A DNA stretch of 64,000 nt from Chionoecetes opilio (taxonomy: Eukaryota; Arthropoda; Malacostraca; Decapoda; Majidae), in assembly GCA_016584305.1 (NCBI GenBank), contig JACEEZ010023513.1:43704-107703 (forward strand), in the 5' to 3' direction. Below are positions 33,401-44,689 of this stretch, in pieces. The position numbers were made by a program, and so were the translations under genes. How positions within the stretch are numbered: position 1 is the stretch's first letter; each line of letters opens with the position of its first letter. The notes beneath the pieces were generated by a model, which saw only the letters and a list, made by a program, of their open reading frames with translations, was not told where the DNA came from and made no database searches.

Positions 33401-35185
33401 TCAAAAAGCATGGAAACCCGGGAGGAGGGGAAAAAAATAGGAAAAAAATTTTTTCTAACAGGTCTAAACCCCAATAGGTAAACAATAAACATTGGGTAAC
33501 AAGTAAAGCAGGCAGCCAGTGGCGGGGGGCCTGCCCCCGCTTTGGGCCCCCCCACTTTCAAGCCTGATCGTGGCCCCGTGGAAGTGGTGCAGCGGCCCCT
33601 GCCGAGCACAAATCACTACCACGCACGGGCCCCGGCCCCGAATTTTTTTTTTCTCAACGAGTTTGCAATGTTTGGCGGCCCCCTACGATGGCTGAGATCC
33701 GCAATAACCCCAGGATTTCTTGAAAAATACCTCATTGTATTCCCCCACAAAGTTACCCGAAAGAGGTAAAATGAATTAACCTAAAAATAAAAGAACCCAA
33801 AGTTTGCGAACCCGTCTAGGGAAAAGAAAACCCCCCCGGCTCTCTCGCCTGCCCTAGTCGGTCAACTTATTTGACTTTAGAATTTTAAGAACAAGTACGA
33901 GAACTGCAATTCTCAGGACACACGTAGTCCCGCAGCCCGCTAAACTAACCTGGAAGTGGAGTATATACAATGTTTTGGGTTTATTTGGATCAGGTCCATA
34001 AAAATAAAAATCCCTTCATGCACCCTGTCACCTTTGGGATTTTTTTAATTTGATAAAACCAAGTGGCCCGCCCTTGTTCTATGAACTATATAAAATTTTG
34101 CGAAATGTGTTTTGTGTGTTGTCTGTGTGGGTGTGTGTGGTTTTGTGTCCGCGACAGGTGCCCGCCCCCCCTGACGCAATCCCTCATATGGACATTTTTG
34201 GAACCAGGGGCGACCATGGGAAATTTTAAGCCCACTTATGGGGTGATCCGACACTTTTTTTTTATTTTTATTTTTTTTAGCCTATTACGAGAAATTTTGA
34301 GAAAATAAAAGGGGTTGCGAGAATTAAAAGAGAACTGCAACTGAGAAAAGCCAGGGGCGCTGGGAGTTTTAACCAAAGGTTGGTTACTGGTTTTTGGCTC
34401 CGCGACTAATTTTTTCAAAAATTAAATTTTGCAAAATATTGATGCCCCCCGCATTGAAATACCAAAAAATATAGTCTTCTGTTGTTTTTATAATTTATGG
34501 ATGACATGCATTAGATGGAAACGTTTATAATAGCAATTTTTAAGCAAATTTCTCCCTCGAGAGCAAAGCTTTAAAAGATTTTTTTCATGTAATTTTGGCA
34601 TGTAAAATTTTGGGCGATGTTTACATGTTTTTTAAAAACAGTAGCTGCGTTGGAAAAAAACTTGTCAAAATACAATAAGCAAGCCCTTGGGAAAAAAGAA
34701 GAAAAAGAAAGGAAATGGTTGTTGCTGCGACAATTAGGTTTTAAATTTGGGGGCGAGTGCGCGGCGGGGGGGTGGGCGGGGGGTTTTGGCGGGGAGATTT
34801 AATCAAAAAATTGCCCCCTTCACGCGTCGACTCATTGCACTTTTAGGCTTTTATTGATTTAACCAATAATAACAGGAAAAAAAATGATGCCTAGGTATAA
34901 TAACTTTAAACATTTGTTTTTGACTATTAATATCAAGAGACTTTACCTCGCCTCCTCAACTATAACCTCCCTTTGGGTTATTGGTTAATACAATGTTTTA
35001 CAGAAACAGGCTTTTTACAATATACATATAGAAGAAAACTTTTTTAAATTACGGTGTTTAAGTACAGTGGAATAAGCCCATATTTTTCTTTCAAGTTGAC
35101 CAACTTTCACCAAATTGTGAGTTAAAACTACCAGCGACCACTGGCATTTCGGAGTTGCAGTTCTCTCTAATTGAGGAAACCTTGA
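30466..35185. other. No recognisable gene; low-quality sequence
   Basis: AT-rich homopolymers at 30.6-30.95 and 33-35 kb; a GC-richer block at 31.1-33.0 kb has several 80-145-codon frames on both strands (for example a minus-strand Lys/Arg-rich frame near 32.2-32.6 kb). I cannot match any to a family and no motif is convincing. The block may be degraded transposon coding sequence. Confidence 0.5.
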
Positions 35186-35405
35186 TGTAGGGTGATGGGT
35201 AATGGGTGAGTGAATGGGTGGGGTGATGGGTAATGGGTGTGGGGTGATGGGTGAGTGAATGGGTGGGGGGTGATGGGTTGGGGGTGATGGGTGATGGGTG
35301 AGGGAATAGGTAGGGGGTGATGGGTAATGGGTGAATGAATGGGTGAGTGGTGATGGGTAATGGGTGAGTGAATGGGTTGGGGGTGATGTGAATGGGTTGG
35401 CGTTA
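35186..35405. repeat. Minisatellite, reverse orientation of the 7.5-kb one
   Basis: GGTGATGGGTAATGGGTGAG and GTGAATGGGT words, the reverse complement of the 7561-7980 unit. Confidence 0.92.
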
Positions 35406-35471
35406 ATACATACATTTTAACATCCATGACTTCAGGAAAGTTAGAAGGGGCTATCTGGAGAGTCTGTGTTT

Positions 35472-35548
35472 GGTGGGCCGAAGGCCCACCAATGGCCCTC
35501 CACAGGAGCTAGTCAAAAAGCCCGCCTGGAGGGCGGCTTTGCGGCTAG
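35472..35548. repeat. Two adjacent hairpins
   Basis: GGTGGGCCGAAGGCCCACC (35,472-35,490) and AAAGCCCGCCTGGAGGGCGG followed by CTTT (35,517-35,540), the latter nested in CTAG...CTAG. This is typical of a transposable element terminus, but no partner end was found. Confidence 0.55.
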
Positions 35549-35699
35549 TATACTATAATTAAGATATCTCGGCTTCTAGAAGGAATTTTAAAACAATCTA
35601 AAATGTTTTAACTGGGCTTTAAGACATTAGGAACCCAATGGAATAATTGAACTTACTCATATAATATGATATTGAATAATTGAACTTACTTCTAGCGAT

Positions 35700-36107
35700 G
35701 TCTATCTCGTGTTCGACAGGTACCAGGATTTCAGTACCAAGAGTACGACCAGATGCAATAGAACAACAGAAGCAAGCAGAGTACATCGACTGGCTCTAGA
35801 TACACCTCTACCCCCACAGAAAGCTGTCCTGACAGTGTCAGAAAATAAATCAGAGCTGATAGAAATGATCTGTGAAGAGCTGACCAGAGACACTACCTTC
35901 CATCGAGACTACACAATGACTCACAAACTTGTCATCACTAGCAGTAATAACACATCTGTTGAATTAAGTTATGGAGGAGTGGTGATCCACCGGGAAGACA
36001 TGTCTACATCTCATGAAGAGGCAGACTGCATCATTGTTCAACAAGCAGTAACAGTTGCGACTGAATGCCAAGTAGGCGTGTCAGTGATTGCAGATGACAC
36101 CGACGTC
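35700..36107 (+). pseudogene. Academ-like transposase, XPG-like block fragment (lineage B)
   Basis: An open stretch reads VFDRYQDFSTKSTTR, PLPPQKAVLTVSENKSELIE, VIHREDMSTSHEEADCIIVQ and VSVIADDTDV. This is the segment before and at the first acidic cluster of the block (HEEAD, then DDTDV), which resembles the E-A-E-A and T-E-D-x-D motifs of XPG/FEN1 nucleases. The rest (TGCD, GKGKK) is absent because the shared 1.55-kb segment starts exactly after DDTDV. The frame stays open into that segment's integrase fragment and ends at 36,194, making a 161-codon chimeric frame by accident. It belongs to a lineage different from the element at 56-61 kb. Confidence 0.7.
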
Positions 36108-36464
36108 AAACTCTATCAAGTGGGCGCGCCCCTGGAGAGGGTGGCCGTGGATATCCTGGGGCCACTTCCCGTTACCAACCAGCAGTTTCTTTGAGTTTCA
36201 TTGAGTTTATTGCCACATATTATATATATTATATATATATTATATATACCGTAATCTAACATACATATAGGTTCAGCGTGGCACGATCTGCCGAGCCGAG
36301 GCTCCATAGCAGAAGTAGTACATTCACACGGCTGATTAACTCAGCACAGACAACACACACAAAACATTATGTTTGGCAATAATATTTACAATTTATACAA
36401 TAAGAACAAATTATATTACAGTAATGGAAATATTAGTGGAATTAATAGTAAGAGTAGTTAGTTG

Positions 36465-36735
36465 AAGCAGTAGTAGTAGTAATGGAAGTAGTAGTATGAG
36501 AGGGTGGTAGTAGTAGTAGTAGTAGTAGTAATAGGACGTAGTAGTGTTAGTAGTAATAGTAGTAGAGAAAGTAGTAGTAGTAGTAGTTGGAGAGTAGTAT
36601 AAGTAGTAATGGAAGTAGGACGATCGGTAATAGCGGAAGGGGGCGGTAGTGGTAGTAGTATTAGTAGTACTAGTAATAGTAGTAGCAGTAGTAGTAATAG
36701 GAGCGAGTAGTTGTGGTAGTAGGAACGAAAAGAAG
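36465..36735. repeat. (AGT)n-rich trinucleotide tract, copy B
   Basis: Same tract as in copy A, with small length differences. Confidence 0.93.
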
Positions 36736-37284
36736 TAGTTGCATGAGTAAAAGTGGATAGAATTGAATTTTTTTGCATATGCAAAAAAATAAAAATGTAT
36801 TAAAAATAAAAGCGCGGCTATGCCCATTTGGTCACTCACTAAGAAAACGCGAGTATGCCCAATTGGGCGGCCGCCAAATTAAAAAAGGTGGGCTAATTTT
36901 TCGGCCTGTGAAATCTGGCAACTCTACTTTACCTGAGAGTGACCCAGGGGTCACACATAGGCTCAGTGACCCAGTGAATAGCATGGAAGATGAAGGTGCT
37001 GACAGGTCTCTCCTTATCGCGGGCAGAGAGATTAGAGAAGAAGACCCTTGCGGCCTGTTTTCTGTGAACGAGCTGTACCATGGATTCCATAAACCTCAAT
37101 GCTCTTCATCTTGCAAGTACAATCATAGAATAACCACAAGACTTTAGCAAAAAATATATTTTTTTAGCGGTTGCACAAATATATGGCGAATACATTGATA
37201 CACATTCAAGTTTGTTTAGCGACTTTAAGAATTCTGGCAAAAGTCCCGCGTACACAGAGATATTGTCACACAGGTATCCGCAGT

Positions 37285-37566
37285 TTACGGGTTAAAGGTT
37301 ACCATACTATGTGTATTGGACTGAAGTCTTAAATAATTTGGGATGGAATTCCACAACTTAGGGCCATAATAGATTATGCTATTTTTGGAAAGAGTAGTAC
37401 GGAATTGCGGGCATATTAAATTTACATTATTTCCTCTGGTGTTATGATCATGTTCCATAAATACAAAAAAATCGTTGCGGTAGACAGATACATTTTTATA
37501 CACAAACCTAACAACAAATTTTTTATGCATATATGGGAATTTCAACAAGTTCATTATTTCAAACAC
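37285..37566 (-). pseudogene. CR1/Jockey-type LINE reverse transcriptase C-terminus
   Basis: The minus strand encodes DHNTRGNNVNLICPQFRTTL, SKNSIIYYGPKLWNSIP and NYLRLQSNTHS. The block HNTR...N....P..RT..SK.SI.Y.GPKLWNSIP is the standard end of many non-LTR RT ORFs. The piece is open for 93 codons and is followed by an ~1.1-kb 3' region down to about 36,190. It is a different family from the other LINEs here. Confidence 0.8.
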
Positions 37567-37668
37567 TGGGCCAGTTGAGTCACATTTACCTTTAAATGAT
37601 ATGCACCTCAGGATTTTCTTTTAGGCTACAAAGACATTATGTAGACATGATGGCCATGTACATCCCCA

Positions 37669-38502
37669 ATCCCAGCTGTTCCATTCTTGACGTGTATAAC
37701 TGCGCCAGGTCAGCAAGTTTGAAGACCGGAGACGTCTCGTCATCCACGTGAGCTTCTTCAATAAACACCAGCAGCTCTGCGAAAGCAAGTCCTGCTATTG
37801 CGTGTTCATCGTCTGTACCCTTGCCCGCCATTTCCTTAATCTTCCGTGCGCGATTGTACAAGTTCAGGAGACAATTTCGGTGGTACTTGGCCTCCTGTGC
37901 AACCATGTCCCCAGCGTTCAGTTGCGTCAGGAGGTCCATGTCGTCCAGAATCAGTGCGCACGACCTGACACGCGAGTCCAGTTGGAATGTCGCAGCTTCA
38001 TGAAGACCAGCACTACCAAGAGCTTCTCCGCAGAAGAAGCATTTCACTTCTTGGTGTTTCGTCTCAGTACTTGATGGTCGTGACAGATATCGAGTTCGCT
38101 TGCGGGCAACAACTTCCTCTTCTTCGTCGGCGTTTTTTTCAGGTTCCTCTTCTCAGCTCTGTCTAACTTGGTCTTGTTATACCTCAGCCTGCAGGTCTTG
38201 TGGTATCGTGCATTGTTGGCGCTCAATGCTGCTTCGACGCCACTGCCTTCATCTAATCGGCTCAACAGAAAAGAATTGGGGAGCAATTCAAACTCATTGA
38301 ACCTTCTCAGAAGTCCAGCGAGAATGCGGTAGCTGCTCCCCTTGTCTTGGCGTGTATTCTGGGATGGACTTGTCAGCGACTCTGGCGTCGTTTCTTGGCA
38401 TATGAAGCATAATGACCAGTCTGTCTCTGTTGCTGGCTGGGCGGAGGTAGACGGAGCTGCTTCTGCACCACGAGACTCAACAAGTTTGAAGCTCTTCGAC
38501 AT
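37669..38502 (-). pseudogene. Academ-like transposase N-terminus (lineage B), frameshifted
   Basis: The start codon MSKSFKLVESRG at 38,502 is preceded by a good splice acceptor (TTTTCCATTTCCAG then AAAA), so a 5' non-coding exon is likely upstream. The first zinc-binding module follows: CFICQE, then RLDEGSGVEAALSANNARYH with KTC, then basic KTKLDRAEKRNLKK. Near 38,100 the frame shifts by one. The second module then reads KCFFCGEALGSAGLHEAATF, CALILDDMDLLTQLNAGD and EAKYHRNCLLNLYNRARK. The spacing CxxC...HxxxC is the same in both modules. The frame leaves the family at LYTSRMEQLG, where the shared segment begins. About 270 of an expected ~1,400 residues remain. Confidence 0.75.
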
Positions 38503-39445
38503 TTTTCTGGAAATGGAAAATGACAAAGTTGAATGAAAGGAGCACTCAGAATCCAAGTGAATTAGGACATGTTCAATTGAGAGATGCTTGTCATGGTTGT
38601 TATGCTAATCTATGAATAATTCAATAAATCGATAATAAGATAAGATTCTAAAAACACATAGGCACCTTTCTTTGTTGTTAAGTGCTACCCTACATTAGCA
38701 ACAACACGCAACATAATGTTTGCACAACATTGCAGATTCAAAACAATAATTTTTTCATGCACATTTACTCAGTACATCTCATTCACCTAGGGATAAGTCT
38801 TCCTCGGCAGCCACAAAGTGGCCATTTTGGAAAATGGCCGCCACGGCCGCCAGGGGGCAGTTGGGCGATGGCTCTACATCCAAATTTGTTCATAATATAT
38901 TGGTCTACCTCTGTGCCAAAATTGGTGCTTTTATAAAAAAATGCACAATAGGTTTGAATATCCTAAGTAAACCGCCCCACTATAAGCATATTGCGTATAT
39001 AATAGTAAATTAAAGTGTTGAACAGCCTATTAGTCTATTAATCGGCTAATGGACTGTGCAACACCCAAAGACTACTCTATACTGGACTTGCTACTCATTT
39101 TGGGCTATTTCCAATGGAGGCCAGTTTTGCGATTCCTGACATTTTCGAACATCACTCCCTTTTCCCTTCTTATGGTTTATCAGTATAAATGATATACCGT
39201 TATCTTCGTAAATGTTTGTTCAATAATTTTAAAATAAAAAGTGAAAAATCACTAAAAAACCCATTATGGAGAGTAAAGAAATATGCTAAATTAAATTCAT
39301 TAAATCTTCACCATTTAATATTTTCGAAAAAACATTTTACATAAAACAATAAATTTGGCGGTTTTTATTAGCTTCCATTGTTTTTTTTTCTGAAAATAAT
39401 TGAACATACATAATTAGGGTCACAAATAATAACCTCATAAGCGGG
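38503..39445. other. No gene seen
   Basis: AT-rich. A GC-rich island (AAAATGGCCGCCACGGCCGC near 38,830) has no coding signal. The segment around 39,190-39,250 recurs in altered form at 40,665-40,740. Confidence 0.5.
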
Positions 39446-39449
39446 AAAT

Positions 39450-40045
39450 TACCCGATTTGATGTTATTTTTTAGTTAACGTATTTTTTGCTGTTTTAAAT
39501 TCTTTATCAAAAAATAAAATATTAAATGGTAAGCAAATAACATTCCTTTTTGATATTAGCATTAAAATGTTTTCAGCAAAAAAAAAATGGCGAAAGTTTA
39601 AGTGATAAAATTTCAGCATTTTTCTTCGATTTTCATAATGGCTTTTTCTTTGTGTATTTTCTTTTTGTATTTTAATATTATAAAAAATCTTTAAAAGATA
39701 ACATGTATCTTTATCTGAAAAAACCATAGTCTAGTATTCAGGGGAACACTTTTTACTTGCCTCCGTTGATGATGCTTTTTTTATTTACGCTAATTTTATG
39801 CTTGTAGAAAAAATTTATCAGAAAACAAAATATATCTTTAAAAGCTAATGAAATCCGTTTCTTTTGATATTTTTCATAAAAATTTTTTTCACGCAATTTT
39901 TAAATGGCGAAGAGTTTAATCAATTTAAGTTCTGATATTTTTAACCTCTTAAAATGGCTTTCTTTAGTGTATTTTACTTTTTTTTTATTTTAATATTATG
40001 CAAACTTTCAAGATAATAGTACATATTTATCTGATAAATCACAGG
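39450..40045. repeat. Diverged tandem repeat, ~310-320-bp unit, two copies
   Basis: Landmarks recur in order: AAAATGGCGAA, TTTTGATATT, AATGGCTTTCT/AATGGCTTTTTC, GTGTATTTT, TATTTTAATATTAT and a TTATCTGA end. The unit starts at about 39,450 and again at about 39,770. Very AT-rich and satellite-like. Confidence 0.65.
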
Positions 40046-40364
40046 AAAGGACAGGGGGGGTGAATGTTCAAAAATGCCCCGGAATCGCAAAATGGTTGGC
40101 GCGGGGCACGAGTAGCTTCCCCGTATGAGTAGTCTTGCAACACCCCTTAAAAGAATACTTTTCTAAATTTTTAGAAAGTATAACCCATAAATATTCCTCA
40201 ATCAGAAAAATTTTTAAACACGGCATAGGTCAAAATTCTTTTTTTTACGCATCACGGCGAGCCGGAAAACCAGGGACTGAGACGGAAAAGGTAAAACCTT
40301 TTAATGAAAAGGGGCCGAATAGAGTGTCATTTTTCGATAAAATCCCCTCCGGGGCGGGGTTTTT

Positions 40365-40480
40365 ATATATATTATAATTATATATATATTATATATATAT
40401 TATATTATAATATATTATATATCTTAATAATAATATTTTTTATATTAAATTTTAATATATAATATATATATTTTTAATAT
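40365..40480. repeat. (TA)n-rich tract
   Basis: Interrupted TA/ATT repeats. Confidence 0.85.
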
Positions 40481-40574
40481 TTTTATCTATTTTTAATTTT
40501 CCTTTTAAAAAGCTATGAAGACGGGGGTTCTCTGAAAAAAGGGGTCCACAACTCATCCTATTTAAACGTACGGG

Positions 40575-41545
40575 GGGCGCCATTGCTACCAGGGCCTTTC
40601 GTTCACCCCAGACCCGGGGAAGTTCTAAGGCATGACCCCGCAGTATATAATTTTTTACATGTAAAAAAGGATATACTGTTATCTTCGGAAAGTTTGTTCT
40701 TAAATTATCACAAAAAACACAGTAAAACACATTAAAAAAAAGGTCTTTATGGACTCTGAAAAATTTTAAACTAAAATTCACTTAAAAACTCGTCGTCATA
40801 AAAAACTTTGGGGGACAGTTTTAATAAGTGGAAGATATCAATAGAAGCAAAATTTTTTGGGCTTTCCTTTGCTATATTTCTTTTTCTGATACTTTCATAG
40901 GCCATGCAAATTTTAGCGTTAACTAAAAAAATCGCCGCAACCCCCCCGCTCTCTCCTCTTCTCTCTCTCTCTCTCTCTTTTCTCTTCTCTCTCTCTCTCC
41001 CCTCTCTCTCTCTCTCTCTCTTCCCTCTCTTCTCTCTCTCTCTCTCTCTCTCCTGAAAGAGAGAGAGAGAGGGGGAGAGAGAGAGAGAGAGATATGGAAA
41101 TGAAAGAGAATATGATGGAGATTTATAAGAAAGAAGGGAAACCAAAAAAATTTTTTTATTTTATTTATATTTATATATATTATATAAAATTATATATTAT
41201 TATATATAATAAATTTATTTTATATATTATATTTATATATATATTTATATATATTTTATAAAAATATATTATATATATATTATATTATTTTATATTATAT
41301 TTATTAATTAAATATTTTAAATATATTATATATATGTAGAAAAATTTTTTGGGTAACTCTCCCCCTCTCTCTCTTTTTTCCCCTCCTCCCCCTCTCTCTC
41401 TTTTCTCTCTTTTTCTCTCTCTCCCCCTCTCTTCTTTCTCTCTCCTCTCTGTCCGTGAAAGAGGACTGACAACTGCGGGGTCATCCCTTTGGAAAATTTT
41501 CCCCGGGTCTTGGGTAAAACAAGGGGCCCCTGGTAGCAAGAGGCC
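40575..41545. repeat. Inverted repeat, ~44-bp arms, enclosing (CT)n/(GA)n and (TA)n
   Basis: TTGCTACCAGGGCC...CAGACCCGGGG at 40,578-40,618 is the inverse of CCCCGGGTCTTGGG...GGCCCCTGGTAGCAA at 41,501-41,541. Between them, (CT)n at 40,948-41,051 is followed by (GA)n at 41,057-41,092 (a microsatellite palindrome), (TA)n at 41,150-41,340 and (CT)n at 41,360-41,450. Confidence 0.6.
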
Positions 41546-41717
41546 CCCATAAATAAGTTTCATTTTCTATTATGCGGTACTCTAGTGAAGACTTTTGTTG
41601 ATATAATTAAAAAGGGGAATGTAATAGTGTAGAAGTTTTATTGAATTTTACAAAGGTGACAACTGGCTAAAGCTGTGAAAAGAACTAGACATGCTTGTCA
41701 ATGAAGTGTTAAGTGGT

Positions 41718-42980
41718 CAGAGCGGGGCACTAAATTCATTGAATGTATTTAAATACAAAATAAAAAAATAGGGGAAAAATGTATTTAAATACCAAATACC
41801 AATACATTTTCAAATTTTTAAATAGTAAAACAAATACTTAATTGTTTTTAAAAATACTTTGAAAAACTTTTTAAATACCACAAATTTTAAGCCATAAAAT
41901 TAAAAATCCTAAAGTTTCGAAAGTGTTCCTTTTAAATTCTAAAATCTCCAGGACAAAAATTAAAAAATCTAATTCCCCTATTTTCTTCTATTTGAAATAA
42001 AAGTATGCAACCCTTTTGAAAATTCTATAACATTACGACCTAGGGAATCCCTCCGTGCAAAATTTTCGAGTTGCTTTATTTCTAAAGTTTGCACCCCTTT
42101 TCAAAAATTGAATTCTGGGCAAAAAACAGTATAGAAATGGGGGGAACACCAAATACTATTGACTGATGGGACAGAACCCCAACCCGTACACTAAGGGGTT
42201 TATCAACGCAGGACGGAACTGAACTTGTCGTTAGAGCTCTACCCGCCTTCCCCGAGCATATTCCCGTTTTCTGGGGATATGTGGCTTTTACTCTTGAACA
42301 CTCGGTTGGGTTTCATTGGTTGCAAAAGGGTATAGGTGGGTTTTTCGAAACAACCTATGGTTTTTTTCGGGTTTACCCAAAAGCTGTTCCTCGGAAACCA
42401 CATACCGCATAGAGAACGGGAAAATGCTTCCCGAAACCCCCCCAGCCCGTCGCCCCCCACCCCTTTTGCCCACCCCCCTCCCCCCCTTTCCCCAAAATTC
42501 CTTGCTGCAGTAATGCTATAGATATAAATTGAAAAAAATAGCACCGAAAATTTGTTTTTTGGGTCTTTTGTAAAAGGCAAAAAAAAGGTTTATACCTCCC
42601 CTGCTTTTTTAAACTTAACCTACAAATCCTAGAAATTTAAAAAAAACTGGATTTCCTTAGTTTTTTCCTTAGATTTTGCTTTTTACTTAAAAATTTCCTT
42701 CTCAGGCCAAAATTTCCCTTAAAAATAAGGGAAAATTTCCTTGAAAGTGAAACAATGGGTTTATTTTAAAATCAAGTTGCTTGATAGTTGGCGGGTTTTA
42801 GCTAAAATTTAAATGATAAAAAAATATTTAAAAAGTTTAATTATATGTATTTTAAAACTTATTTAAATACTTTTAAAATATTTAATCGCATTAAATACAT
42901 GAAAAACCCAAAGTATTTATAATCATTTATAAAAACCAAAAGTATTTAAATACAAATTTATTTTAAAAAATCCAGCTCGG
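41718..42980. mobile_element. hAT-like non-autonomous element, 8-bp target duplication
   Basis: The ends are CAGAGCGGGGCAC (left) and TCCAGCTCGG (right), inverse of each other apart from one or two probable sequence errors and close to CAGAGCTGGG-type hAT ends. Sub-terminal TGTATTTAAATAC words repeat at both ends. The flanks are TAAGTGGT (41,710-41,717) and GAAGTGGG (42,981-42,988). The homologous site at 3121-3128 has a single TAAGTGGT with nothing inserted, which proves the boundaries and the 8-bp duplication. The 1.26-kb interior has no transposase frame that I recognise. Confidence 0.75.
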
Positions 42981-43024
42981 GAAGTGGGACTGGCATCAAA
43001 AAGTTTAATAGCTTTAGGTTTTTA

Positions 43025-43425
43025 TATTAATATGTATTTAAATTACACTCACTCAGAGTCGAGAGAGCAGAGTGATCTGATAAAAATTTTTTTAATGGGT
43101 AAAGAATGGGGTATGAAAAGGAGAGGTTTGGAAAAATTCTTAGGCTATTAACCAGGTAGAAAAAGAAGTAACGGTTTAAGCTGGAAAAACGTAGATTTAA
43201 AATAAAATAGGGAAATCTGGTTCCAAGTAGGATGGTAAATGATTGGAAAACTCAATAGACAGGTAGTTAGTGCGGAGTTATTAAAGCTTTAAAGGGAGCT
43301 AGTCTTTTAGGGGTGGGGATGAAAAATGGATGTAGGGATTTTTAAGTCAGGGGAAATACCTCGTGTAGTCTCACGGCCTCTTTTTAGCTTTCCCTTTTTT
43401 TCTTTTGTTTTTATTTCTTATATTT
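43025..43425 (-). repeat. Decapod-type dispersed repeat, inverse copy
   Basis: The reverse complement shows the same series of words as 4746-4960 (ACTACCTGTCTATTGAGT, CTCCCTTTAAAG, CTACACGAGGTATTTCCC and the GAGGCCGTGAGACTACACG region). It is inserted in the second copy only. Confidence 0.6.
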
Positions 43426-43500
43426 AAAAATGGTATGGAGGGGAAAATATCCAAAGGAACAAGCAAACTTTTCTCCACCAGTAAGGGGGTTGTCACTCCT

Positions 43501-44154
43501 AGTGGCCCCTTTTCCTTTCCGTGGTCACTCGTAAGTTCCCCACCAGGGAAAATGCACTACTGGGAAAGTGCTTCCCACGGAACGTCTGCAATTTGGCCTC
43601 AAAAACCCCACGATGCACAAAGGGACGGTGCACCCCCTCGGTGCACGGGGCGCGACACGAAACCACCCTTTTTTTAGGCCACCTTTCTTTTGCCTGGGGC
43701 AAAACACCCACGGTGGTGAACACCGCCGGGTTGCCACCAGAAGACAGGATCAACATCTGAAAGGGGAAAAACACTTAAACAAAAAAATTTTTATTAAAAT
43801 TTTTTTAGACTTTAACTACAGTTTGAAGCCGGGGTTTTATGTTTATGATTACGCAAATGAACGTGCAAACATGTAAATCAAAGCAGAAAAAAGGTCCAGG
43901 CCCTTCCCTCTCTGTTTTGTCCCCGACTCCTTTGTCTACTTTATCGTCTTAATGGAGATCTCCATTCTGTCTTCATAAGTCACAAAACCGTCATGGTCCC
44001 CCTTGTATGTATACGTTCAAAGGGGGATTTGATTTTTATTTGAAAGGGGTGGTTATTTTTACGTTTACGTCTTGAAAACTTCTTTTCACATATGGGTTAT
44101 ATTTCAAAACAAAAAAAAAATATATTTTCCCAAAAATTTACTCACAAAATTCAT
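43501..44154 (-). pseudogene. Degraded second copy of the secreted His/Val-rich peptide gene
   Basis: Exon 1 survives as ATG AAT TTT followed by the donor GTGAG (44,154-44,141). Exon 2 starts at 43,756 after CAG and shows the KKGG/GRP region and VHR-type codons, but it has several frame changes. The signal peptide is shortened and the HVPVV repeats near 43,520-43,580 are broken. Given the sequence quality of this block it may be a good gene read badly. Confidence 0.7.
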
Positions 44155-44689
44155 TTTTTAGCGTCGGGGGAGGTGGTGTTTCAGAAGCAAACCCGCTATA
44201 TGGCTGCTTTCCAATCACCTTCCCTTTTTATTTGCCACAGTGGGGCGACTGGTAAAACCCTTGCTACAGTATTTAATGCGACCTAGTTTGAAACTCCTAG
44301 AAAAAATCGTCCTTTCTGAAACAAAGGCAAAGGGACACTATTATAGAGTTATGTCCTGAGAAAATGTAAGCTTTCGTTTAACTTTAAAGGGTTTTGGGCT
44401 TACTAAAAAAATCGTTGAAAAAGGTTTTCATTTTTCATTAAAATATATTTTTCATGTTTTAAACTCTGATAAAATACATTATCTGTGTTTTAAAGTTTCA
44501 CTTGAGTCCTTTGTAATAAATTTATACGTTATGAACAATAGATACCCAATTGCGACATCAGATACTTTCATAAGATAAAACCCAAAACATAAATCGACAT
44601 GCAAAATGTTTTTTACCTTTTTTTGTTTCACTAACTATATGGTAATCTTTAAACTTCCCTTAAAGATACAAACCGGTTTAGAAAAGCAA

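Larger units (their letters stand above)
36111..37668. repeat. 1.55-kb segment shared with 28,917-30,465, copy B (clean)
   Basis: It starts CTCTATCAAGTGGGCGCGCC (end of gypsy integrase linker and first residues of the core) and ends ATGGCCATGTACATCCCCA. It holds an integrase fragment (36,111-36,185), a LINE 3' end with an AATAAA-like signal on the minus strand at its left side (~36,208), an (AGT)n tract and LINE RT. It lies between two oppositely oriented pieces of an Academ-like gene. Confidence 0.85.

Noticed and set aside
36411..36839. Leu/Thr/Tyr-rich minus-strand frames
   Set aside because: Produced by the (AGT)n tract.
36773..37147. 124-codon frame conserved in both copies of the 1.55-kb block (also 29,581-29,955)
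   Set aside because: Conservation follows from the segment being duplicated; the frame lies in a LINE 3' region on the opposite strand to its ORF and shows no known domain.
40771..41145. Arg/Glu-rich 124-codon frame
   Set aside because: Translation of (CT)n/(GA)n.
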